The notes: generated by a model from the sequence alone, not told the origin. DNA of 12,179 nucleotides from Oceanihabitans sp. (GCA_018067265.1 JAGPUY010000122.1:1-12179); one strand, 5' to 3'. Shown: positions 1-6,400, numbered from the stretch's first letter. Translations and numbers: made by a program.

Positions 1-801
1 GCTAGTGAAAATGAAATTGTAAAACTACGCTTAGCGCAAAACAAAAGAATTCTTTTACTAAGTGTCTTTGGCGCACTATTGACTTTAGGTATTTTGTATG
101 TATTAAACCGACAAAAAAGTTTAAAAAGCGAAAAGCAAATTATTATGCTAGAGCAAGATATGTTGCGTAATCAAATGAATCCGCATTTTATATTCAACAC
201 ACTAAATTCTATTAAACTTTACATTATTAATAATGAGAAGGAAAACGCAGTGTACTACTTAAATAAATTCTCTAAACTTATTCGAAAAATTCTAGTAGCA
301 TCTACAGAAAAAGAAATCTCTTTAGCTGAAGAAATAGAAACCATGACACTTTATATGAATATTGAAAACATTCGTTTTGATAATGAAATTCAGTATAAAA
401 TAGAAATGGACAAAAATGTAAATGCGGAAATAATCAAAGTACCATCGCTTATTTTACAACCTTTTTTAGAAAATGCTTTATGGCACGGCTTATCTTCTAA
501 GACAAAAAACAAAGAGATTCACGTACATATTGAAAAACCAAAACACAATGCGGTTTCTATTTACATTACAGATAATGGCATTGGTAGAGTCGCTTCAGAA
601 AAAATTAATAAACAAAAAACATTGAAACGAAAATCTGTTGGTATTTCGATTACCAAAGAACGGTTAGATCATTTTTCTAAACAATTTACCAACGACTACA
701 AATTGGAAATATTAGATTTATACGACGCTAATAATCTAGCCAGCGGAACAAAAGTAATTATAGAAATTCCTACCCAAGAAATAAAGCTAAGAACCGCTTA
801 A
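1..801 (+). CDS. LytS-type sensor histidine kinase, C-terminal part (5' end outside window)
   Basis: The reading frame is open from base 1, so the true start lies upstream; 266 residues are visible. A single membrane helix (about residues 17-35) is followed by a short linker and a His_kinase domain (PF06580 type). The phospho-accepting His62 lies in the motif QMNPHFIFNTLNSI. An HATPase_c domain follows, with N-box LILQPFLENALWHGL (Asn158), G1 box ITDNGIG (191-195) and a second glycine motif KSVGI (around Gly214). In this family the visible part phosphorylates a LytTR-type response regulator from the inner face of the membrane. Bacteroidota members often carry tetratricopeptide or periplasmic sensor repeats before the helix, but that part is not in view. 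No regulator gene follows, because the next gene is convergent. The stimulus cannot be told from this sequence. Confidence 0.93.
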   Translation, partial: ASENEIVKLRLAQNKRILLLSVFGALLTLGILYVLNRQKSLKSEKQIIMLEQDMLRNQMNPHFIFNTLNSIKLYIINNEKENAVYYLNKFSKLIRKILVASTEKEISLAEEIETMTLYMNIENIRFDNEIQYKIEMDKNVNAEIIKVPSLILQPFLENALWHGLSSKTKNKEIHVHIEKPKHNAVSIYITDNGIGRVASEKINKQKTLKRKSVGISITKERLDHFSKQFTNDYKLEILDLYDANNLASGTKVIIEIPTQEIKLRTA

Positions 802-1371
802 TTATTTTTTCATTTTATCTGCCACTTTTTCTAATTCGCTATACCAATCTTCACCAAACTTCCTAATTAAAGCTTGCTTTACAAATTTGTATACAGGAAC
901 TTGAAGTTCTTTACCTAATGTACATGCATCATCACATATTTCCCATTTATCATAATTGACAGCAGAAAACTCGGAGTATTCTTTAACTCGAATAGGATAT
1001 AAATGGCAAGAAACTGGTTTTTTCCAATCAATAGCCCCTTGATTATAGGCTTCTTCAATACCACAAAGCGCCGTTTTCTTATTATCAAAAATCACATAAG
1101 CACAATCGGCACCATTAATTAGTGGTGTTTCTAAATCCCCAAAATCGGTAACAATAGAAGTCCCTTGTTTTTCAATTTCAGCAATACCTTCTTTACGTAA
1201 ATACGGTTTTACTTTCGGATAAATATCCGCTAGTATTTTAACTTCCTCTTTATCTAAAGGCGCTCCAGCATCTCCATCTATACAGCAAGCACCTTTACAT
1301 GCAGACAAATTGCACACAAAATCTTTTTGAATAATATCTTCTGAAACTATTGTTCTTCCAAGTTGAAACAT
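802..1371 (-). CDS. DUF3109 family cysteine-rich protein
   Basis: This 189-residue soluble protein resembles the DUF3109 family, which is common in Bacteroidota and has no established function. It has nine cysteines: Cys20, 25, 29, 30, 90, 103, 122, 146 and 150. The N-terminal group (C-x4-C-x3-CC, within CNLSACKGACC) resembles the CxxxCxxCC metal-binding motif of YkgJ-type putative zinc/iron-chelating proteins. A second conserved-looking block is VSCHLYPIRV (Cys122, His123), and a third is EICDDAC near residues 144-150. The spacing suggests a bound metal or iron-sulfur cluster, but that is inference. There is no signal peptide or membrane helix. Its stop codon directly abuts that of the convergent histidine kinase gene. 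The ATG at the 1371 end is the first in frame and fits the family start, MFQLGRTIVS. Confidence 0.88.
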   Translation of the reverse strand: MFQLGRTIVSEDIIQKDFVCNLSACKGACCIDGDAGAPLDKEEVKILADIYPKVKPYLRKEGIAEIEKQGTSIVTDFGDLETPLINGADCAYVIFDNKKTALCGIEEAYNQGAIDWKKPVSCHLYPIRVKEYSEFSAVNYDKWEICDDACTLGKELQVPVYKFVKQALIRKFGEDWYSELEKVADKMKK

Positions 1372-1659
1372 CTAACTACTTCTATTTAATTGAATTACAA
1401 ATTCTAATTGCGCTTTTTTATTTATCTTTAAAAATAAACAAAAACGAAACGATGGCTATATTTCATTTCTCTATATCCTATAAACAAAAAAACTTCGGTT
1501 TACAATTTACAGCTATTTAAGCAAAGATATAGCATGGCAAATATACTAGATATTGCATCAGAAAAGCTAACAATTAGCCCACATAAAATTTACGATTATT
1601 TAATGTTAAGAATCCTTTTTTTATAACGACATTTGCACCGAAATTTAAAAACTAAAATA
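1372..1659. other. Intergenic region between divergent DUF3109 and MarC genes
   Basis: This AT-rich stretch should hold the promoters of both flanking genes. On the minus strand a perfect -7 octamer (TAnnTTTG, read as CAAAGATA on plus) sits at 1522-1529, but no convincing -33 element is placed correctly. On the plus strand GACATTTG at 1628-1635 is a one-mismatch -7 candidate about 25 bases before the MarC start. A 30-codon frame starts with ATG at 1534 and ends at 1626; nothing supports its translation. Confidence 0.4.
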
Positions 1660-2241
1660 ATGCAACTTAATTTTAAAGAAATATTTACAGCCTTTATGAT
1701 ACTCTTTGCCGTAATAGATATAATAGGTAACATTCCTATTATCATTGATTTACGTAAAAAAGTAGGTCATATACAAAGTGAAAAAGCTTCTATTATTGCC
1801 GGTGTAATTATGATTATATTTTTGTTTTTAGGACAAAACATACTTTCATTAATTGGTGTTGGCGTAAATAGTTTTGCCGTTGCAGGTTCTTTTATCTTGT
1901 TTTTTATTGCTCTAGAAATGATTCTAGGTATCACTTTATATAAAGAGGAAGAAAATAGCGCGATGACCGCTTCTGTTTTTCCTTTAGCTTTTCCATTAAT
2001 TGCAGGACCAGGAAGTTTAACCACTTTACTTTCTTTACGTGCAGAGTTTAGAATAGAAAATATTATAGTTGCTGTTTTAGCAAACGTTTTAATTATCTTT
2101 ATTGTTTTAAAAACATCTGCAAGAATTGAAAAACTTATCGGTCAAAACGGAATTAGTATTATTAGAAAAGTTTTTGGTGTTATTCTTTTAGCTATTGCAG
2201 TAAAATTATTTGCACATAACATTAAAGCGCTTTTTATATAA
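1660..2241 (+). CDS. MarC family integral membrane protein
   Basis: This 193-residue polytopic protein belongs to the MarC/UPF0056 family of inner-membrane proteins. The family's transport function is not established; the link of MarC to multiple antibiotic resistance in E. coli was not upheld. About six hydrophobic segments are visible. Family signatures are the N-terminal DIIGNIPIIIDLRKK (20-34), VNSFAVAGSFILFFIALEMI (69-88), PLAFPLIAGPGSLTTLL (108-124) and the C-terminal RKVFGVILLAIAVKLFAHNI (169-188). The ATG at 1660 gives the normal family N-terminus (MQLNFKEIF). An in-frame TTG at 1633 would add nine polar residues that do not look like family sequence, and it falls inside a possible promoter element. 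The neighbouring small membrane gene lies 87 bases downstream on the same strand. Confidence 0.92.
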   Translation: MQLNFKEIFTAFMILFAVIDIIGNIPIIIDLRKKVGHIQSEKASIIAGVIMIIFLFLGQNILSLIGVGVNSFAVAGSFILFFIALEMILGITLYKEEENSAMTASVFPLAFPLIAGPGSLTTLLSLRAEFRIENIIVAVLANVLIIFIVLKTSARIEKLIGQNGISIIRKVFGVILLAIAVKLFAHNIKALFI

Positions 2242-2328
2242 CGGAAACCTCTTTGGTTAAAGACGTAATCCGATAAAAGAAATTGTATAAATGTTACCAG
2301 TGTCCATAAAAACAACAAATAAAAACAC

Positions 2329-2532
2329 ATGAAAATATTCACCATTATATTCACCATTATAGCTACTGCTTTAATCATTTTCAACCTTACACAAATCGAT
2401 TTCAGTAATCTTTTTGAAGGACAAAGCGTCGTTGCACTAATTACCATTTTCACTTCTCTATGCGCCATTGCTTTATTACAAGTTTTAAGGCTTTCTAAGA
2501 AAGTAAACAAACAACTAAAAAGCAGAAACTAA
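2329..2532 (+). CDS. Small two-helix membrane protein, unknown function
   Basis: This 67-residue protein has two predicted membrane helices (about 4-20 and 33-53) separated by a short loop, NLTQIDFSNLFEGQS. A lysine/arginine-rich tail (LSKKVNKQLKSRN) should face the cytoplasm. I recognise no functional domain. Its stop codon overlaps the ATG of the downstream flavoprotein (TAATG), so translation of the two is probably coupled. That overlap and the clean membrane pattern make it a real gene despite its size. Codons 3-11 contain a perfect 12-base tandem duplication that repeats the residues IFTI within helix 1. The protein could be a membrane anchor or partner for the flavoprotein, which is inference from gene order only. 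Confidence 0.8.
   Translation: MKIFTIIFTIIATALIIFNLTQIDFSNLFEGQSVVALITIFTSLCAIALLQVLRLSKKVNKQLKSRN
2335..2361 (+). repeat. 12-base in-frame tandem duplication inside the small membrane gene
   Basis: The unit ATATTCACCATT occurs at 2335-2346 and again at 2347-2358, followed by a further ATA. The repeat is perfect and in frame, encoding IFTI twice in the first membrane helix. It adds one helical turn to the segment and could change by replication slippage without breaking the frame. Confidence 0.9.
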
Positions 2533-3134
2533 TGTTTGATGCGCTTATTATTGGTGGTGGAGCAGCAGGAATGTCTTGCGCATTAGTTTTAGGTTCTGCC
2601 AAAAACAAAGCCTTTGCTAAAAACAAACGCATTGGTATTATAATGCATCAAAAGACATCTCACTTACAAAATGCACTATTTAATAATGTATTAGGTCTGC
2701 AACCAGGAACAACCGGAGCAACGATATTAGAAGAAGGCAAAACGCAACTCACCACGCAATATCCTCATGTTACGCAAATAGACAACGAGAAGGTTTCCGA
2801 AATTATTAAAACCGAAACCGGCTTTACTGTTATTACAAACAAAGAAACATACCCAACCAAATGCGTAGTAATTGCAGTTGGTTACACCAATTTAATAGCG
2901 ATAAAAGGATTAGAAAACTATATAGAACCGCATCCTAGATCGGTAAAAGAAAAAGATAGAATTTGGTTAAAAAATATAGACCACAAAATAGAAGATGGCT
3001 TATATGTTGCTGGATCTTTAGCGGGTTGGAGAAGTCAATTTGCAATTGCTTCTGGTAGTGGCGCACATGTTGCCACAGACATTTTAACCCTTTGGAATAA
3101 TGGCGTACACACCAAGGTGCACGATAAGGTTTAG
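2532..3134 (+). CDS. Short thioredoxin-reductase-like FAD-dependent oxidoreductase
   Basis: This 200-residue protein looks like the FAD-binding half of a thioredoxin-reductase-type flavoprotein. The N-terminal dinucleotide fold carries GGGAAGMSCALVLG (8-21), followed by CVVIAVGYTN (111-120, the ATG-like segment) and the C-terminal FAD segment GLYVAGSLAGWRSQFAIAS (156-174). The family length is usually about 300 or more. Here the NAD(P)H-binding domain and the redox CxxC motif are both missing: only Cys16 and Cys111 exist, far apart. The Asp that normally binds the FAD ribityl chain in the AGD motif is replaced by Ser162. An electron donor other than NADPH, or a non-enzymatic role, is therefore possible. 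The gene is probably translationally coupled to the upstream small membrane protein. Its stop abuts that of the convergent S41 peptidase gene. Confidence 0.82.
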   Translation: MFDALIIGGGAAGMSCALVLGSAKNKAFAKNKRIGIIMHQKTSHLQNALFNNVLGLQPGTTGATILEEGKTQLTTQYPHVTQIDNEKVSEIIKTETGFTVITNKETYPTKCVVIAVGYTNLIAIKGLENYIEPHPRSVKEKDRIWLKNIDHKIEDGLYVAGSLAGWRSQFAIASGSGAHVATDILTLWNNGVHTKVHDKV

Positions 3135-4724
3135 TTAGTTTTCTTTACTTAACTGAATAACCTCTTCAATCATAATATCTTGCTGATTTATGACCTCTTG
3201 GTAGGTGCCTTCACCAAACAATTGTTCCCCTAAAGCCGCTTTAATAAGTAATTTAATTTCTTCTTTAAAGGTTAAAAAAGTAATATTTCTTTTTAAACGC
3301 TCTCTTAAATACTCTTGAAAATCTTGTACCACATCCTCAGTGATTATAAAATCCTTTACAAAATCTTTTTGCGTTAAATTATCATACGCCTCTCTTTGCT
3401 TATCTAATTGCTCAAAAACAAAATAATTTAAAAATCCTGTTTGTTGCAAATAGTTAAACGTATCGTTTTGCATACTTAAATCTAAAGGCACAAATACATC
3501 TGGAATAATGCCACCGCCACCATACACGACTTTCCCTTTTGGCGTTGTAAACTTAAGAGAATCTGCTACCTCTATTTTTTCTGGGTCTAGCAATTCGCCA
3601 CTATCTAAACGCGAAAAATACTCGTCGTAATAATCTTTATTTCCATTTTTGTAAGAACGCTGTATAGACCTTCCTGTTGGTGTATAATATCTGGAAACGG
3701 TTAATCGCACTGCACTACCATCACCAAGTTGCATTTCACGTTGCACCAAACCTTTTCCATAAGAACGTCTCCCAACAATGGTTCCTTTATCATTATCTTG
3801 TAAAGCTCCGGCAACGATCTCACTTGCAGATGCAGAATTCTCGTCAATAAGCACAAAAACATCTGCTTTTTCAAAATCTCCTTTTTTGGTAGCAAAACTT
3901 TTTTCTATCGTTCCGCGTTTATTTTTGGTAAACAAAATAAGTTTATCGTCTTCTAAAAACTCATCGACAATCTGCTCGGCAATATTTAAAAACCCGCCAG
4001 GATTGTTTCTTAAATCTAAAGCTATTTGTGTTGCGCCAAGCACTTTAAGCTTTTTTAATTCTGCTTTAAATTCTTTAAAGGTAGATTCTGCAAAACGATT
4101 TATTTTGACATAACCCAAAGTATTGGTTAGCATATAGGATGCATCTACACTAGTAATTGGCACATGATCTCTAGTCACTTCAAAATCTAGTAGTTCTGGT
4201 TCTCCTTTTCTATAAACCTTCAACTTTACATCACTATCCATAAGCCCTTTAAGCTTACTTACAATAGTATCATTAGAATAATTTTTTCCAAATAAAGTAT
4301 CTTTATTAGCAATAAGGATTCGGTCTCCTCCTTGTATTCCGGTTTTTTCACTCGGACCTCCATGAACAGTTCGTATGACAGCAATGGTGTCTTTATAGGT
4401 GTAAAAACTAATTCCGATACCAACAAAATCACCTTTCATGTTTTCGCTTACGCGTTGCATGTCTTCTTTAGGAATATATACAGAATGCGGATCTAGGTTT
4501 TCTAGAATACCGTTTACAGTGACATCTACAATACTATCTGTGTTTACCTCATCTACATACTCATAGTCGATGTAATCGATAAGCCTATTCAGTTTATCTT
4601 TCTTACTATTTGCCGTAAATAATCGATCGGAAGAATCTGTGAAATTTAATTTTCCGCCAATAAAAATACCAACCGCAATTGCAACTCCAAGAATTAATGG
4701 TAGGTATTTTTTTGTGTTATTCAT
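3135..4724 (-). CDS. S41 family carboxy-terminal processing peptidase (CtpA/Prc type)
   Basis: This 529-residue periplasmic serine peptidase is probably membrane-anchored. Residues 7-23 form a hydrophobic signal-anchor (LPLILGVAIAVGIFIGG). A helical N-terminal region (about 42-90) is followed by a PDZ domain (about 95-180) with the carboxylate-binding loop GDFVGIGISF near 98-107 and GIQGGDRIL (129-137). The S41 core has DLRNNPGG (237-244) and the Ser-Lys dyad: Ser299 in NSASASE and Lys324 in SYGKGLVQ, 25 residues apart as in E. coli Prc, with Gln328 at the matching third position. A C-terminal extension of about 120 residues with charged helices is seen in Bacteroidota members. The family trims envelope proteins at their C-termini. 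The start overlaps the deaminase stop by one base (TAATG-type), so the two are translated from one message. Confidence 0.94.
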   Translation of the reverse strand: MNNTKKYLPLILGVAIAVGIFIGGKLNFTDSSDRLFTANSKKDKLNRLIDYIDYEYVDEVNTDSIVDVTVNGILENLDPHSVYIPKEDMQRVSENMKGDFVGIGISFYTYKDTIAVIRTVHGGPSEKTGIQGGDRILIANKDTLFGKNYSNDTIVSKLKGLMDSDVKLKVYRKGEPELLDFEVTRDHVPITSVDASYMLTNTLGYVKINRFAESTFKEFKAELKKLKVLGATQIALDLRNNPGGFLNIAEQIVDEFLEDDKLILFTKNKRGTIEKSFATKKGDFEKADVFVLIDENSASASEIVAGALQDNDKGTIVGRRSYGKGLVQREMQLGDGSAVRLTVSRYYTPTGRSIQRSYKNGNKDYYDEYFSRLDSGELLDPEKIEVADSLKFTTPKGKVVYGGGGIIPDVFVPLDLSMQNDTFNYLQQTGFLNYFVFEQLDKQREAYDNLTQKDFVKDFIITEDVVQDFQEYLRERLKRNITFLTFKEEIKLLIKAALGEQLFGEGTYQEVINQQDIMIEEVIQLSKEN

Positions 4725-5155
4725 TATGCTTTTAAATCTTCAATTAATTCTAATTCTATTCCTGCCTTCTCCAAAAAACGAAGACCAGAATCATCTTTGT
4801 ATGCTTGATTATATACGACTCTTACAATTCCGGATTGATGTATTAGCTTACTACATTCTTTACATGGAGATAAGGTTATATATAACGTTGCTCCTTTACA
4901 AGATTGTGTGGAAGATGCTACTTTTAAAATAGCATTAGCTTCGGCGTGTAACACATACCATTTTGTATATCCTTCCTCATCTTCACAATAGTTTTCAAAA
5001 CCAGTTGGTGTACCGTTGAAGCCATCCGAAATAATCATCCTATCTTTTACTATTAAAGCACCAACTTGTTTACGTTCGCAAGCAGATAGCTTTCCCCATT
5101 CTGTCGCAATCCTTAAATACGCTTTATCGTATTTAAGCTTCTTCTTTTCTGACAT
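4724..5155 (-). CDS. Deoxycytidylate (dCMP) deaminase family protein
   Basis: This 143-residue cytosolic zinc enzyme is predicted to convert dCMP to dUMP, feeding thymidylate synthesis. The cytidine-deaminase fold is complete: HAEANAI (His70 as zinc ligand, Glu72 as proton shuttle) and PCKEC (Cys98 and Cys101 as zinc ligands). Substrate-side features typical of dCMP deaminases are CERKQVGALIV (26-36) and DGFNGTPTGFENYC (44-57). Length is normal for the family and close to ComEB-like proteins. Whether the substrate is dCMP or a related nucleotide cannot be proved from sequence alone. It is the first gene of a two-gene unit with the S41 peptidase, which it overlaps by one base. A likely promoter lies about 60-90 bases upstream. 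Confidence 0.92.
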   Translation of the reverse strand: MSEKKKLKYDKAYLRIATEWGKLSACERKQVGALIVKDRMIISDGFNGTPTGFENYCEDEEGYTKWYVLHAEANAILKVASSTQSCKGATLYITLSPCKECSKLIHQSGIVRVVYNQAYKDDSGLRFLEKAGIELELIEDLKA

Positions 5156-5214
5156 ATATTATTTTGAAGTTAGAACGTTTTTACGCGATAAACATTTCAT
5201 AACAAGCGGTATAA

Positions 5215-5245
5215 CGAAGATACTTGCTTCGTATTTTAATTACAA
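5215..5245 (-). promoter_or_regulatory. Putative Bacteroidota promoter for the deaminase-peptidase unit
   Basis: Read on the minus strand, TTG (5243-5245) is followed by 20 bases and then TATCTTCG (5215-5222). This matches the TTG-N19/20-TAnnTTTG pattern of the Bacteroidota primary sigma factor with one mismatch in the -7 octamer. The expected start of transcription is near 5208, leaving a leader of about 50 bases before the deaminase ATG. No transcript data support it. Confidence 0.5.
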
Positions 5246-5255
5246 CACTTGTAAG

Positions 5256-5277
5256 TTAAAGTTTTACCAAACTTTAA
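5256..5277. repeat. Perfect 9-base inverted repeat between HupE-like and deaminase genes
   Basis: TTAAAGTTT (5256-5264) and AAACTTTAA (5269-5277) are exact reverse complements around a four-base spacer. The element starts seven bases after the stop of the HupE-like gene and ends about ten bases upstream of the putative -33 element of the deaminase promoter. It could be a weak terminator hairpin for the upstream gene or a binding site for a dimeric regulator. No T-run follows on the minus strand, which weakens the terminator reading. Confidence 0.5.
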
Positions 5278-5283
5278 GAGTTC

Positions 5284-5871
5284 TTAAAAGAAATTACTGT
5301 GGATAATCATAGGTATTACTAAACCTATTACTACGGCAGAGACTACCATAACCCAATCTCTTTTAGAAAATCTAAAAATAGTTTGCATTAAAAAACCTAG
5401 AAACAGAACAACGAAAACGATAATAATCTGCGCTAGCTCTATACCTAATGCAAATTCTAAAAGCGTTATTAGTTTGTTTTCTGATTTACCTACCATGATT
5501 TTAAACTCTCTTGCAAAACCAAGACCATGCACTAAACCAAAAAAGAGTGTAGAGAAAAACAAAACGCCAACCTTATCGCTTTTAGCTGTTTTACCAGCAG
5601 TAAAAACGTTAAAAATGGCTATTATTAAGATGGTAATAGGAATTAGAAACTCTACCAATTTACCATTTACAGCAACAACGCCATAGGCTGCTAATATTAA
5701 AGACAAGGTATGCCCTAAAGTAAAGACAGACACCAACATTAAAACACGTTTCCAATCTTTAAAAATATAAGGAACAGCAAGCACTATTAAAAAAAGCACA
5801 TGATCATAAGCGTTAATATCTAACACATGATTAATACCATATTGAACATTAAACCAGAATTCTTCAAACAT
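5284..5871 (-). CDS. HupE/UreJ-like integral membrane protein
   Basis: This 195-residue protein has about six hydrophobic segments and the histidine signatures of the HupE/UreJ family. They are YGINHVLDINAYDHVLFLI (His15, Asp23, His24), SVFTLGHTLSLILA (His54), FGLVHGLGFA (His115) and the glutamate segment GIELAQ (Glu145, Gln148). Related HupE and UreJ proteins are thought to import nickel or cobalt for hydrogenase or urease. No such enzyme, nickel chaperone or known metal-regulator gene lies nearby, so the metal and the need for it are open. Bacteroidota often carry stand-alone copies of this family. The start at 5871 gives the expected N-terminus. A gap of 128 bases with an inverted repeat and a likely promoter separates it from the deaminase gene, so it is probably a separate transcript. 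Confidence 0.87.
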   Translation of the reverse strand: MFEEFWFNVQYGINHVLDINAYDHVLFLIVLAVPYIFKDWKRVLMLVSVFTLGHTLSLILAAYGVVAVNGKLVEFLIPITILIIAIFNVFTAGKTAKSDKVGVLFFSTLFFGLVHGLGFAREFKIMVGKSENKLITLLEFALGIELAQIIIVFVVLFLGFLMQTIFRFSKRDWVMVVSAVVIGLVIPMIIHSNFF

Positions 5872-6178
5872 AATTTACACTATTTTAGGGATTGTAAATA
5901 TATAAAAAGACTTATTAAAAGTTACAGATTATTTAAAGCATCTAGATTCTATATTAAATTACAAATACGTATAGATTCTTCAGCTATCGAATACCTGTTC
6001 GAAGTCGAAGTTGTTCGCTCTAGTTAAATGCAACATTAAAATATTATTTAAGCTATAAAAAGAAACACAAAACCTTGAGAAAATGGTTTTACTTCCATTA
6101 TGTCATTACCATTATCAACCCAGAACCTAATACACGTCTTACGAAGAAGTTAATCAAAAATTAACAGAAATACTTTAT
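5872..6178. other. Non-coding stretch upstream of the HupE-like gene
   Basis: No convincing gene is present. The only frame of some length (plus strand, ATG at 5827, stop at 6027) starts inside the HupE-like gene and lacks any recognisable feature. No good -7 element for the HupE-like gene was found on the minus strand within the first 250 bases. Repeated short words (gttcg, cgaag) occur near 5985-6020 but do not form a clear structure. Confidence 0.5.
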
Positions 6179-6221
6179 AAAAAAAACCGTAATCGTCTTT
6201 AAAAAAAGAATATTACGGTTT
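6179..6221 (-). terminator. Intrinsic terminator after tRNA-Leu
   Basis: On the minus strand AAACCGTAAT and ATTACGGTTT form a perfect 10-base stem (6212-6221 with 6184-6193) around an 18-base loop. The stem runs directly into eight T residues. It starts eight bases after the tRNA 3' end, as expected for a single-tRNA transcript. Confidence 0.88.
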
Positions 6222-6228
6222 AAAGAAG

Positions 6229-6308
6229 TACTCAAGGCGGGAATCGAACCCGCACTCCGAAGAATCGGATTTTGAATCCGACGCGTCTACCAATTCCGCC
6301 ACTTGAGC
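6229..6308 (-). tRNA. tRNA-Leu (anticodon CAA)
   Basis: The minus strand folds into a class II cloverleaf. The acceptor stem GCTCAAG pairs with CTTGAGT (a G-U pair at the end), with A as discriminator base, as in leucine tRNAs. The D-arm lies in GCGGAATTGGTAGACGC. The anticodon stem TCGGA/TCCGA encloses the loop TTCAAAA, giving anticodon CAA, which reads the leucine codon UUG. A long variable arm follows, then the T-arm GCGGG-TTCGATT-CCCGC. CCA is not encoded. The gene stands alone between leftward and rightward protein genes, with its own -7 element and terminator. I found no integrase or duplicated 3' end nearby, so it shows no sign of use as an integration site. Confidence 0.95.
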
Positions 6309-6320
6309 AATTTAGTTCTG

Positions 6321-6328
6321 CAAAACTA
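6321..6328 (-). promoter_or_regulatory. Putative -7 element for tRNA-Leu
   Basis: On the minus strand TAGTTTTG matches the TAnnTTTG octamer exactly and lies 12 bases upstream of the tRNA 5' end, which would give a very short leader. No clear TTG is visible at the -33 position; the region there is T-rich. Confidence 0.5.
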
Positions 6329-6392
6329 ATTTATTTTTCTATATATCCTTTAAAAATAGCATATAAATGCTTTATAGAATGAAAAAAAACTC

Positions 6393-6400
6393 TAAATTTG
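6393..6400 (+). promoter_or_regulatory. Putative -7 element for the prs-rplY group
   Basis: TAAATTTG matches the TAnnTTTG consensus exactly and is followed by a GCACC start region. The best -33 candidate is a TTT near 6371-6373, 19 bases upstream. A start near 6407 would give a leader of about 45 bases before the prs ATG. Confidence 0.55.

Noticed and set aside
1633..1659. TTG start nine codons upstream of the MarC ATG
   Set aside because: The added residues are polar and unlike the family N-terminus, and the TTG lies in a possible promoter element; the ATG at 1660 gives the family start.
2142..2510. Antisense frame of 122 codons across the MarC end and the small membrane gene
   Set aside because: It is antisense to two better-supported genes; its hydrophobic stretches mirror the codons of the sense strand.
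5827..6027. Open frame of 66 codons on the plus strand over the HupE-like start
   Set aside because: It begins antisense inside a confident gene and shows no domain, signal or neighbour support.
6229..6308. tRNA-Leu as an integration site for a mobile element
   Set aside because: No integrase, no second copy of the tRNA 3' end and no change in gene type on either side.
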